Assembly (NCBI GenBank): GCA_031261505.1
Contig: JAISJN010000008.1
Location: 434,001-498,000, forward strand
Length of the DNA stretch: 64,000 bases
From: Clostridioides sp.
GTDB taxonomy: Bacteria; Bacillota; Clostridia; Peptostreptococcales; Peptostreptococcaceae
Direction: 5' to 3'
Made by a program: the position numbers and the translations under genes. Below are positions 35,199-43,692 of this stretch, in pieces. How positions within the stretch are numbered: position 1 is the stretch's first letter; each line of letters starts with the position of its first letter. The notes beneath the pieces were generated by a model. That model searched no databases and was not told the origin of the DNA. It was given only the letters and a program-made list of their open reading frames with translations.

Positions 35199-36107
35199 TT
35201 ATTTATTCATTGCTATCAATGCTCCATAGGCAATTGAGTAAAGTTTAGTTTCATGTGTATCAGCTCTTGAAGTAAGAACTATCGGAGCAGCTGCACCCAT
35301 TACCACACCTGCTGATTTTGCATGTGCTAAGTAGGTAAGCGCCTTCCCAATACCATTACCTACCTCTATTGTAGGTACTAGGAATACATCTACATCACCT
35401 GATATCTGACTCTTAAATCCTTTGACTTCACTAGCTTCTTTAGATACAGCTAGGTCAAATGCAAGTGGTCCTTCTACTATTGCAGTGTTTCCAAATCTAC
35501 CAGCTTCGCAAGCTTCTTGAAGTGCCTTTGCGTCAACTGTTGAAGGCATTTTTTCATTTACTTTTTCCTTTGCACAGATACAGGCTACTTTCACTACGTC
35601 CTCACCTAGTGCTAAACCTGCCTTTACTGCATTTTCTATTATCTGCTCTTTTTGTTTATAGTCTGGTGCTATTACCATTCCACCATCTGTCATTATCATC
35701 AGTTTATGATATGTATCTACCTCGTATAACATAACGTGGCTTAGTAGATTAGAAGTTCTAAGTCCGTATTCTTTGTTTAGAACTTGTTTGAGAAGAACTG
35801 ATGTGTCTAGAAGTCCTTTCATTACAAAGTCTGCTTCTCCTGAAGATACAAGTTTAACCGCTTGCTCTGCACAAACTGATATGTCATCTTCGTCTATTAT
35901 TTTAATACCTGTTAAATCAAGACCTATTTCGCCTGATATTTTTTCTATCTTGCCCTTGTTTCCGACAAGTATAGGAGTTACGATGCTCATCTTTACTGCA
36001 TCTCTAATTGCCATTAAAACTTCTTCATCATGGGCTGCCGCTACTGCCAATACACCCTTTTTAGAGCCTTCGATTGCTTTGAACATCTCATCAAGTTTTT
36101 TAATCAA
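35199..36107 (-). CDS. Phosphate acyltransferase (phosphate butyryltransferase type)
   Basis: Transfers an acyl group between CoA and phosphate (butyryl- or related acyl-CoA). PTA_PTB family marks: [27 protein letters not shown]-like [23 protein letters not shown] and the final [14 protein letters not shown]. 302 residues matches Ptb (~300). Starts with TTG, preceded by a strong GGAGG. No kinase partner (buk) is adjacent. Phosphotransacetylase is less likely because of the Ptb-like length and motifs. Confidence 0.88.
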   Translation of the reverse strand: MIKKLDEMFKAIEGSKKGVLAVAAAHDEEVLMAIRDAVKMSIVTPILVGNKGKIEKISGEIGLDLTGIKIIDEDDISVCAEQAVKLVSSGEADFVMKGLLDTSVLLKQVLNKEYGLRTSNLLSHVMLYEVDTYHKLMIMTDGGMVIAPDYKQKEQIIENAVKAGLALGEDVVKVACICAKEKVNEKMPSTVDAKALQEACEAGRFGNTAIVEGPLAFDLAVSKEASEVKGFKSQISGDVDVFLVPTIEVGNGIGKALTYLAHAKSAGVVMGAAAPIVLTSRADTHETKLYSIAYGALIAMNK

Positions 36108-36196
36108 TTTATTTTCCTCCTAAAGATTATTGTGTTTTTCGTTGTCAAAAAACATTATCTATATTAATTTTAATTAATATCTCAATCTATATGTAC

Positions 36197-36240
36197 CGAA
36201 GATGCCTTCCCCTACTATGTAAGTAAAGGCATCTTCTTTA
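36197..36240 (-). terminator. Terminator after the TPR gene
   Basis: On the minus strand AAGATGCCTT pairs with AAGGCATCTT. The loop TACTTACATAGTAGGGG recalls the element hairpin. The T-run is weak. Confidence 0.6.
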
Positions 36241-36292
36241 ATTCATATACGTTTTCCGATATCTTGTCCTACATATATTTACCTGTATTTTC

Positions 36293-37435
36293 TTATTTGT
36301 ATTTGTTCAATTCCTGAATACAGGCTAGAGTTACCTCGTCTTCTGGGTTCATCTCGTGAGCTCTCTCTATGAAGTAAGATGCGTCATCTACCTCTCCATT
36401 GCTGAGGTATGCCATACCGAGGTTACAGAATATTTCAGGGTCTTCTTTTAATTTCGCAGCCCTTTCTAGATGGCTTATAGCCCCTGTTATATTGCCTATA
36501 GCAGCGTCTAGAAGACCTAGTTCAACTATTGAATCAACTTGCTCTGGATCTAGTATTAGTATTTTCTCAAAATATCCTCTCGCATCTTCAAGCTCTTCTA
36601 AATATTTATAACATAGACCTATCATGAACAATAGATTCCACCAGTATTGGTACTCATCTTCTAGAGGAAGTAATTTTTCTAGAGCTTCTCTTGGTTTTCC
36701 ACCAAACAGTAAATTACATCCCTCTTCGTACTGAACCTTTGAGTCCATCTTGCCTATATTATCCTGGATTTCTGCGTACTGATCCTTATCTATTCCAAGG
36801 CTCATTGCCTTCTCCCAAGTAAGTTTCGCCTTTATGAACTGTCCCTGGTTGTAGTAGTGATATCCAAGTTGGTAGTATGCGTATGCGAATTCTTCGTCTA
36901 TATCTATTATTTTTTCGAGTTTTTCCAATGCGTCTAGCAGGTATTTTTCCATGGCTTCAAACTCTTCGTCTTTTTGGTACTTAGTTGCTATCTCCTGGCA
37001 TACTATAGCGTAGTGGTACAATCCCTCTACGTCGTTTTCGTCCATAGTTATAAGTGCCTTTAGGTATATAAGTGCATCTGTATTCTCTCCGACTTCAAAG
37101 TACTTTCTAGACATATATCCCATGTACGCCTTTGCGTCAAAATCAGTCTTATCTTCAAATGCCTTGATAAATTTCCTGTACTCCTCGTTGTTTTTGAAGT
37201 TTGAATCTATACCAATTATATATATCATTGCGTCTGCAAAAGACATCGCACTGAGTCTTTCTTGCGCTGTGTTCTCCTTTATCCCCTTTACCAAGACGTC
37301 GTTTTTTATCGGAACATCAAGTCCTCCAGCTGGTAGAGCGTATCCGTCCAGATGAAAGTCAGCATCGTTTTTTATAGTTATAAAGGCTAGTTCATCTGCC
37401 TTCTCAAGTATATATTTTTCAATTAAAAATTTCAT
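36293..37435 (-). CDS. Tetratricopeptide repeat protein
   Basis: Acidic, helical, no signal peptide. At least six TPR-like units from about residue 110 onward (for example YAYYQLGYHYYNQGQFIKAK, MIGLCYKYLEELEDARGYFE, FCNLGMAYLSNGEVDDASYF). The N-terminal ~100 residues are a distinct domain I do not recognise. Probably a protein-interaction scaffold. 21 bp downstream of the radical SAM gene, so likely one operon. Confidence 0.85.
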   Translation of the reverse strand: MKFLIEKYILEKADELAFITIKNDADFHLDGYALPAGGLDVPIKNDVLVKGIKENTAQERLSAMSFADAMIYIIGIDSNFKNNEEYRKFIKAFEDKTDFDAKAYMGYMSRKYFEVGENTDALIYLKALITMDENDVEGLYHYAIVCQEIATKYQKDEEFEAMEKYLLDALEKLEKIIDIDEEFAYAYYQLGYHYYNQGQFIKAKLTWEKAMSLGIDKDQYAEIQDNIGKMDSKVQYEEGCNLLFGGKPREALEKLLPLEDEYQYWWNLLFMIGLCYKYLEELEDARGYFEKILILDPEQVDSIVELGLLDAAIGNITGAISHLERAAKLKEDPEIFCNLGMAYLSNGEVDDASYFIERAHEMNPEDEVTLACIQELNKYK

Positions 37436-37455
37436 ATTTTTACCTCGTCTATAGA

Positions 37456-39231
37456 TTATTTTCCTAATTCTATCTTAAACGCCTTTGATTTCTCAAATAC
37501 CTTCTTGTCTCCATATGAGAAAAGTACGACGTTCTTACCCCTTATTATATCACACTCTACATTGTTTTTTAAATCTATAACATTGTAGTCGAATACTTCA
37601 AACTGCACAGACTTCATTATGTTCTTAGCAGGTGTTCCAAAGAATTTAGGAAGGTACTTCTCAACGTTTAATTCATCTTGTAAAAATTTATGAGACCTGT
37701 CCTTTATATTTGTGAAATTGTCTACATCTTCACTGGTCTCCCTTAGGAAAATAGGTATATTTGACGACTTCCCTAGTGATACGTAGTCGAATTTTAAGAT
37801 ATCCCTAAATAAATCCATATCTCTTCCTATCTTTTCTTCATAAAACTCTAGGAAAATCTGGTAGAGGGCGTTTTTTCCCTGTGCCATATCGAAATACCCA
37901 TGCGTATCAAAATACTCGGCAAGTTCGTCAAAGAACCTAAATGCACTGTCCTTATAGTATTTTTCTATTATATACTTTGTAGACAGGATGAAGTTCTTTG
38001 AGTTGTAATACGTCTCAAGCATTTCTTCTATGTCTTTTAACCTTAAAATATCTGAATAAGCCATGTATTTATTTGAAAGAACCTCATAAGGTGGATAGTC
38101 CTTGTACTTGAAATCGTGCATCCAGGCATCTCTTCTTATTCCAGTTCCCTTTATCATTTTTAAGAATCCTAGTTGAAGCTGCTCTATATCTAGGGCGAAC
38201 ACGTCGTTGAAGGAATGCTCAAAGCTTTCCATATCTTCGTATGGAAGCCCTGCTATTAAATCGAGATGTTGGTGGATATTTCTATACGACTCGACTTTAT
38301 TTACTACGTATGAAAGTCTAGTAAAATCATCCCTTCTACCAACTGCCTCTAGAGTCTTGTCATTCGTAGACTGCACTCCTATCTCAAACTGGAATAACCC
38401 TTCCTTTACATCCTTTAAAAAATCCAACATGTCATCATCTATAAGATGTGCTGTCACCTCAAAATGATATGTAGTGTACCCATTGTCGTTTGCAATTAAA
38501 AACTTCATTATTTCTATAGCTATTTCTTTATTTGCATTGAATGTCCTGTCTATGAATTTTATCTGTGACACACCAGCATTTATTAGAGATTTCAAATCCG
38601 ATTTTATTCTTTCTATACTGAAGTACCTAAGTCCCTTCAATGTAGAAGATAGGCAGTATTGACAGTTGTATGGACATCCCCTTGAAGATTCATAGTACAC
38701 TATCTTGTTTTCGTACTCAGACCTGTCTATGTTCTTGTAAGGACTTGGGATCTCGTCCAGATTTTCTATCGCATCCATAGGCTCATTTTCTATTATCCCG
38801 AGCTTATCTCTATACACTAGACCTTTGACCTCTGATTCGTCTAAATCGCCATTTAGCATTTTTACGAAGTCTCCAAATACCCTCTCTCCCTCGCCATAGA
38901 GTATATAGTCCACAAAATCGTACTTTTCCATAGAGTTTACGCTGTCGTAACTTACCTCTGGGCCTCCAAGAGCGATTTTTGCATCTGGTCTAATTTTTTT
39001 TAAGTTTTCGCAAATCCTCGCTATATCCTCGACATTCCAGATATATGTGGAAAACAAGACTACATCGTAGTCATTTCTGTAGATGTCTTTTAGGATGTAG
39101 TCCAATTCGTTATTTATTGTGTACTCTCTAATATCTACGTCTACCGTACCCTCTACATAGGCTTTTAAATACCTAAGGGCTAGGTTCGTGTGGATGAATT
39201 TTGAGTTTAATGTCGTAAGTAGTATTTTCAT
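37456..39231 (-). CDS. B12-binding radical SAM protein (DUF4080 type)
   Basis: An N-terminal cobalamin-binding-like domain (ILLTTLNSKFIHTNLALRYL to ~150) is followed by a radical SAM core with GCPYNCQYCLSS (CxxxCxxC) near residue 186, KFIDRTFNAN and FEIGVQS. A C-terminal ~200-residue DUF4080-like region ends with KVFEKSKAFKIEL. The reaction is unknown; relatives modify or methylate unactivated carbons. GAGGTGAG before the ATG. 591 residues. Confidence 0.9.
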   Translation of the reverse strand: MKILLTTLNSKFIHTNLALRYLKAYVEGTVDVDIREYTINNELDYILKDIYRNDYDVVLFSTYIWNVEDIARICENLKKIRPDAKIALGGPEVSYDSVNSMEKYDFVDYILYGEGERVFGDFVKMLNGDLDESEVKGLVYRDKLGIIENEPMDAIENLDEIPSPYKNIDRSEYENKIVYYESSRGCPYNCQYCLSSTLKGLRYFSIERIKSDLKSLINAGVSQIKFIDRTFNANKEIAIEIMKFLIANDNGYTTYHFEVTAHLIDDDMLDFLKDVKEGLFQFEIGVQSTNDKTLEAVGRRDDFTRLSYVVNKVESYRNIHQHLDLIAGLPYEDMESFEHSFNDVFALDIEQLQLGFLKMIKGTGIRRDAWMHDFKYKDYPPYEVLSNKYMAYSDILRLKDIEEMLETYYNSKNFILSTKYIIEKYYKDSAFRFFDELAEYFDTHGYFDMAQGKNALYQIFLEFYEEKIGRDMDLFRDILKFDYVSLGKSSNIPIFLRETSEDVDNFTNIKDRSHKFLQDELNVEKYLPKFFGTPAKNIMKSVQFEVFDYNVIDLKNNVECDIIRGKNVVLFSYGDKKVFEKSKAFKIELGK

Positions 39232-39249
39232 GTCTCACCTCGTAATTAT

Positions 39250-39312
39250 TATCTTTATCTTTATCTTTATCTCTATCTCTATCTCTATCTCTATCTCTAT
39301 ATTTATCTTTAT
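39250..39312. repeat. Hexanucleotide microsatellite upstream of the radical SAM gene
   Basis: (TATCTT)n then (TATCTC)n, about ten units in a row, directly upstream of the radical SAM start (39231). Slippage could change promoter or leader spacing. Confidence 0.9.
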
Positions 39313-39498
39313 ACCCTATTTCTCAAGTTATACCTACCTCTAATTTTACGCTGTCGAATTTTTCTAAACGCTAATTTCTAAATATACACATTAATTTCAG
39401 TTTTTTATGTTAAAATGATATATGTATAAATGTCGTAATGTTAACGTCATAAATCATTATCGTATTGCAGTTATCTACAATGCGGAAAGGGGTATACC

Positions 39499-39705
39499 AT
39501 GGAACAAATAGACAAAGTTTCTATCGACTCACTATCAAAAAAAGACTTATTACTTATTATCAAAGCTTTAGAGTTTACTAATGAAAGCACTAATCTAGAT
39601 GACTTTATCTGTCTTAGAAATAATATAGTCAAAGAATTATGTTTCCTTACTGAGACTACTGAAGGTGAATTTATAAATTATTTAGAAACACATAGCGAAC
39701 TTTAA
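39499..39705 (+). CDS. Small acidic hypothetical protein (68 aa)
   Basis: Not recognised. Soluble, acidic, predicted mostly helical (DKVSIDSLSKKDLLLIIKAL). GGAAAGGGG precedes the ATG at good spacing, and a TATAAAT/TTAAAAT-rich region lies upstream, so it is probably real. It has no Cys motif, membrane segment or HTH. It lacks the Spo0E SQxLD motif. Converges with the 320-residue gene. Confidence 0.6.
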   Translation: MEQIDKVSIDSLSKKDLLLIIKALEFTNESTNLDDFICLRNNIVKELCFLTETTEGEFINYLETHSEL

Positions 39706-39792
39706 TTTGAGGAATACACTACCATGTAAATCGTGGTAGTCTCACTCGTTTCACTGGGGATAATATTCCCCATAATCACTTATTTACTAAGA

Positions 39793-40755
39793 TTATGTTG
39801 TTTTTCTGAACTTTAATACATATGTTCCAGATTTGCAAGTGATCTCAACTGATAGGATATTGTCAGTAAGCACTTTAGTCAAGACTTTAAGCTTATTTAA
39901 GACCGGATCTTGTGCACTGTCGCCTACATTGAGACTTATTATATATCTAGGGTCAACATCTTTACAAAATGGCTTCATAGCAATACTGTAATTTCTGAGC
40001 TTATATACATAATCGGACATATTGTCCAAAAAATTATAGTTATCTATACTCTCTCGATTAGGTTCTTCACCTAGGAGCGATAGTATAGATTTTTTTATGC
40101 TATTTAGCCCCTCGTCGCGCATAGTATTGCCACTGTGGTATTCTCCGTCTTCCACCGTCGTCCTATCCTCTATATACACATCGTATACGACATCAAGTAG
40201 CCCCTGCATAATACCATCTGCGTATTCACTTACCCTTAGGTCTATGTAATCGTCGATTAGTTTTATCAGGGATATCCTAGACATCTGGAATTTTACCACA
40301 TCTTTTCTCGTCACGTCTAACTCAAGCTCAATTACAGATTCCTTCATCTTTTGAAGGAGTTCTCCGTACTCTATATCTTTGTTCCCGAGTATCTTGCTCA
40401 CCATTGTTACATACGTCACCGATGCAAGTATGTAGTCGTACAGCTTTTCATTTATCTTAAAATAACTCACGAGCTTGGTTATAAGGTCAATCGACTCTTG
40501 AACTGCCTTTGATACATCCTTATTCGATAGCGCCACCGGCAAAAGAGTCCCGAGTAAGTTACTCTCAACTATCCTATTTCCGTAGTAATTATAGTATTTA
40601 AGTTCTGCTTTCAGACGATTTTCGTCTATATATACCCTATGTTCTTCCTTATCGTCTACCAACGACTTTGTGTTTATTATAATTAAATCCCGTATCACAT
40701 CGTCCGTAGTCTCAAACGCAGATACGTATGAATTTTTTAATAGATTTTCTTTCAT
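39793..40755 (-). CDS. Hypothetical protein (320 aa)
   Basis: Not recognised. No signal peptide or membrane segment. Acidic and helical over residues 1-200 (many Leu/Ile/Val heptads such as LLQKMKESVIELELDV), with a more beta-like end (ILSVEITCKSGTYVLKFRK). GGGAGG before the ATG supports expression. Between the 68-residue gene and a candidate small RNA. No conserved catalytic motif is visible. Confidence 0.75.
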   Translation of the reverse strand: MKENLLKNSYVSAFETTDDVIRDLIIINTKSLVDDKEEHRVYIDENRLKAELKYYNYYGNRIVESNLLGTLLPVALSNKDVSKAVQESIDLITKLVSYFKINEKLYDYILASVTYVTMVSKILGNKDIEYGELLQKMKESVIELELDVTRKDVVKFQMSRISLIKLIDDYIDLRVSEYADGIMQGLLDVVYDVYIEDRTTVEDGEYHSGNTMRDEGLNSIKKSILSLLGEEPNRESIDNYNFLDNMSDYVYKLRNYSIAMKPFCKDVDPRYIISLNVGDSAQDPVLNKLKVLTKVLTDNILSVEITCKSGTYVLKFRKTT

Positions 40756-40912
40756 TTTATCCTCCCTCTGCGCAAAACTTCCATTGTACTCTTTAATTAT
40801 AACCTATGTTGGAGCGTTTTAGTTGTTTTTAATAATTTTTCGGCTCATAGTTTTAATACCAATATACAAAGCATGCCCCAACTCTATACAAAAGTCCAAA
40901 TCAAAAAAACAC

Positions 40913-40952
40913 ACCCCCAAATATAATTGTGGGGATGCCTTTGTTTTTTTAT
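40913..40952. terminator. Bidirectional terminator-like hairpin
   Basis: CCCCA...TGTGGGG inside AAAAAAACA and TTTGTTTTTTT. It resembles hairpin 1 of the dispersed element. On the minus strand it sits downstream of candidate small RNA 2. Confidence 0.65.
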
Positions 40953-41032
40953 CTTAAATTTTATTAATATCCTTTTCGAATTGATATTTAAGCTCAATAT
41001 TTATCGTAAAATGTACCTTTAAAGAGTACTCC

Positions 41033-41060
41033 AAAAAAAAGACAACTCTGAGAGCTGTCA
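41033..41060 (-). terminator. Small RNA 2 terminator
   Basis: GACAGCTCT pairs with AGAGTTGTC (one G-U), followed by TTTTTTTT on the minus strand. Confidence 0.85.
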
Positions 41061-41142
41061 AAATATAGGGGGATAGTAGTGTACTAAATATTCGATTGTC
41101 AAACTAAATAGTACGATACATTTAGATGTATTACTACTACCT
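41033..41142 (-). ncRNA. Candidate small RNA 2 with UAUCCCCCU motif
   Basis: About 110 nt on the minus strand, no ORF. A perfect TATAAT (41149-41154 as complement) precedes it, although the -35 (TTTAAT) is poor. Structures: GGUAGUAG pairing with CUACUAUC about 65 nt later, an AUACAU/AUGUAU hairpin inside, then the single-stranded UAUCCCCCUAUAUUUU, then the terminator GACAGCUCU/AGAGUUGUC plus eight U. The C-rich motif is shared with candidate small RNA 1. It could pair with 13 consecutive bases over the Shine-Dalgarno of the wall protein gene at 60190-60202. Confidence 0.5.
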
Positions 41143-41154
41143 ACTTACATTATA

Positions 41155-41390
41155 CGACAGTTTTTCTGGAAATTAAAGTGATTTTTTGTCTTAATTTAGT
41201 AGGATATATTTTGTATCCAATATACATAGCTATTTGCAACAGTTTTAGAAAAGATGTAATTTCTTCCATTTTAGCTTTTCATACTGTAATCTACGTTCTT
41301 GCTCCTATTACTTAATATTGATATCTACTCTTAATACAGTATACACTTTAATTTTCAACTATATTGAATTTTACGTGTTTTATTTAACAT
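41155..41390. other. Non-coding stretch upstream of small RNA 2
   Basis: AT-rich, no credible ORF, no riboswitch recognised. It lies between the argS terminator and the small RNA promoter. Confidence 0.4.
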
Positions 41391-41430
41391 AAAAAACGAC
41401 ACAATATGTTAATACTGTGTCATTTTTTAT
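41391..41430 (-). terminator. argS terminator
   Basis: GACACA...TGTGTC stem (minus strand ATGACACAG/TTGTGTCG) ending in a T-run; an A-run is on the other side. Confidence 0.78.
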
Positions 41431-41441
41431 AGCTATTTTAT

Positions 41442-43142
41442 TTACATTCTATGAGGTGCTTTCATTCCTAGTAATGCTAGACCATTTTCAAGCGTCTGAC
41501 GAGTTACCTCGACTAAAGCTACTCTAGCCTTTTTTAATTCTTCGTCGTCAACCAAAATTGGATTGTCGTGATAGAACTTATTAAATGCCTGAGCTAAGTC
41601 TAAAACGAATCTAGTTATTATATGAGGTTCATTTTTTCTAAGAGCTACAAGTATTGATTGATTAAATGACTCAACCAATTTTAGCACCTCGAAGCTGCCT
41701 TCGTCTTGAAGTAAACTGAAATCTATATTTGAATCTATATCCTGACCGTATTTTCTAATGACTGAACAACATCTAGCATGTGTATACTGAACATAAGGTC
41801 CTGTTTCTCCATCGAAGCTCAATGTCTTTTCCCAAGAGAAGGTATAGTCTTTTATTCTGCTGTTAGACAACTCCTGGAATACTACAGCTCCAACCCCAAC
41901 TTCTTTGGCAACAGCGTCTATATCACCTGCATTAGGATTTTTAGCTAGTATAATTTCTCTAGTCTTATCTACAGCTTGATTCAATACATCTTCGAGGAAT
42001 ACTACCCTTCCTTTTCTTGTAGACATTGTCCCTTCTTCTAGTGCAACCATGCCAAATGGTATATGATTTAAATCCTTAGACCATTCATAGCCCATGAGTT
42101 CTAGTATTTTAAAGCATTGCTCAAAGTGAAGGTTCTGTTGAGAACCTACTACGTATAGGCATTTATCGAAATCGTAAGTTTGTTTTCTGTATATTGCAGC
42201 TGCTAAATCCCTTGTGATATAAAGTGTAGAGCCATCGTTTTTCATTATTAGAGCTGGCGGTATATTGTACGGTTCTAGATCAACTATCTGAGCTCCTTGA
42301 GATTCTTGGAGAAGCCCTTTTTCGTTAAGTGTGTCTATTACCGATTGCATCTTATCTGAGTAGAAACTTTCACCAGCAAGTGAATCGAATTCTATCTCGA
42401 GTAAGTCGTAAACCCTCTTGAATTCCTTTAAACTTTCGGTTCTAAACCACTGCCATAGTTCCTTCGCTTCTTCATCCCCATTTTCTAATTTTGTGAACCA
42501 TTCTCTAGCTTCATCTTCAAGCTCTGGTTTTTCTTCAGCGACCTCGTGGAATTTAACGTATAGTTTTAAAAGCTCTGGTATTGGATTTGCCTCAACTAAA
42601 GACTTATCTCCCCAGCTTTTAAACGCTACTATAAGTTTACCAAATTGAGTTCCGTAGTCACCAAGGTGGTTTATTCTTATTGTATTATATCCCTGTGAAT
42701 CGTATATTTTATATAGGGCGTTTCCTATTACAGTAGTCCTTATATGTCCAATGTGGAATGGTTTTGCGATATTAGGCGATGAATACTCTACTATTACAGT
42801 CTTTCCATCTCCAAATGCACTTTTACCGTAGTTTGATTTTTCATTTAATACCTTTTTTATTACTTCTTTTGCCATCTCGCTCTTGCTTACGAAGAAGTTT
42901 ACATATCCTCCCAGGTTTATAACCTTAGATACGTCGTCAGTCAAAGATATTTCTTTGGCTAGGTCTTCGGCAATTGCATTTGGTGCCTTTCTAAATACCT
43001 TCGCTAGCTTAAAACAAGGAAAGGCATAATCCCCCATATCCTTATTTGGAGGAACTTCTATAAGTTCCTTTATTTCATCAAGTGTCAAATCTTCTATCTT
43101 AGATTTTAGGCACTCGGCTATAGCTAATTTAAAATCCTTCAT
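41442..43142 (-). CDS. argS: Arginyl-tRNA synthetase
   Basis: Class I enzyme charging tRNA-Arg. HIGH motif in AKPFHIGHIRTTVIGN, the KMSKS region as MSTRKGRVVFLED (the relaxed form usual in ArgS), N-terminal Add1 domain, and the C-terminal DALR anticodon domain ending LLGMKAPHRM. GAGGAGAT precedes the ATG at 43142; the ORF track adds 15 residues. About 566 residues. No T-box leader is seen here. Confidence 0.97.
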   Translation of the reverse strand: MKDFKLAIAECLKSKIEDLTLDEIKELIEVPPNKDMGDYAFPCFKLAKVFRKAPNAIAEDLAKEISLTDDVSKVINLGGYVNFFVSKSEMAKEVIKKVLNEKSNYGKSAFGDGKTVIVEYSSPNIAKPFHIGHIRTTVIGNALYKIYDSQGYNTIRINHLGDYGTQFGKLIVAFKSWGDKSLVEANPIPELLKLYVKFHEVAEEKPELEDEAREWFTKLENGDEEAKELWQWFRTESLKEFKRVYDLLEIEFDSLAGESFYSDKMQSVIDTLNEKGLLQESQGAQIVDLEPYNIPPALIMKNDGSTLYITRDLAAAIYRKQTYDFDKCLYVVGSQQNLHFEQCFKILELMGYEWSKDLNHIPFGMVALEEGTMSTRKGRVVFLEDVLNQAVDKTREIILAKNPNAGDIDAVAKEVGVGAVVFQELSNSRIKDYTFSWEKTLSFDGETGPYVQYTHARCCSVIRKYGQDIDSNIDFSLLQDEGSFEVLKLVESFNQSILVALRKNEPHIITRFVLDLAQAFNKFYHDNPILVDDEELKKARVALVEVTRQTLENGLALLGMKAPHRM

Positions 43143-43218
43143 TATTATCTCCTCTCGTCTATTTTCAGTATGCTTATTTTTAATCAATACTTCTATGTTA
43201 CCATATTTTAATCTAAAT

Positions 43219-43677
43219 TTATACTTTTTTCAAATCTTCCAATTTGTATATATCATTATCACTTATCACCTTGATGTTTGATTCTCTTAAGAGTGCAGTT
43301 GTAACACCTATTCCAGGTAACTTCGTGCTTGAGAAACTTCCATCGTAGACTTCATGTACTCCACAAGACGGACTTCTTTCTGCAAATATAGCCATTGTGC
43401 ATCCAAAATTCTTCGCTATTTTAAGAGTCTGGTACGCCCCCCTGATGAAGTTTTCCGTAACATCGTCGCCCTTACATGTAACTACTTTTTTATTTAATTT
43501 ATTACGCCCTTTTACTATTTCTGCTGGCATTCTCGGAGTCGACAACCCTCCTAACTGCTCTGGACAAACTACTACGTATTCCTTGTCTTTTAGATATTCA
43601 ACTACATCCTCATTTCGGTTATTATCCCCTGTATATTTACAATCTATTCCTATTAAACACGCTGATACAAGTATCAC
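43219..43677 (-). CDS. DUF523 family protein
   Basis: Small soluble protein of unknown function. Four conserved Cys in family positions: VSACLIGIDCKYTG, VVCPEQLGG and RSPSCGV, which may bind metal or a cluster. GTG start with GGGGGG upstream. 152 residues, directly downstream of mutS2 (15 bp) in one operon. Confidence 0.9.
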   Translation of the reverse strand: MILVSACLIGIDCKYTGDNNRNEDVVEYLKDKEYVVVCPEQLGGLSTPRMPAEIVKGRNKLNKKVVTCKGDDVTENFIRGAYQTLKIAKNFGCTMAIFAERSPSCGVHEVYDGSFSSTKLPGIGVTTALLRESNIKVISDNDIYKLEDLKKV

Positions 43678-43692
43678 CGCTATTCCCCCCTT

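Noticed and set aside
39499-39705. Small protein considered as a Spo0E-like phosphatase
   Set aside because: The SQxLD motif is absent.
41060-41085. Plus-strand reading of AAAATATAGGGGG as a ribosome binding site with a GTG start
   Set aside because: The GTG is followed at once by a stop (GTG TAC TAA); the minus-strand small RNA explains the terminator and TATAAT better.
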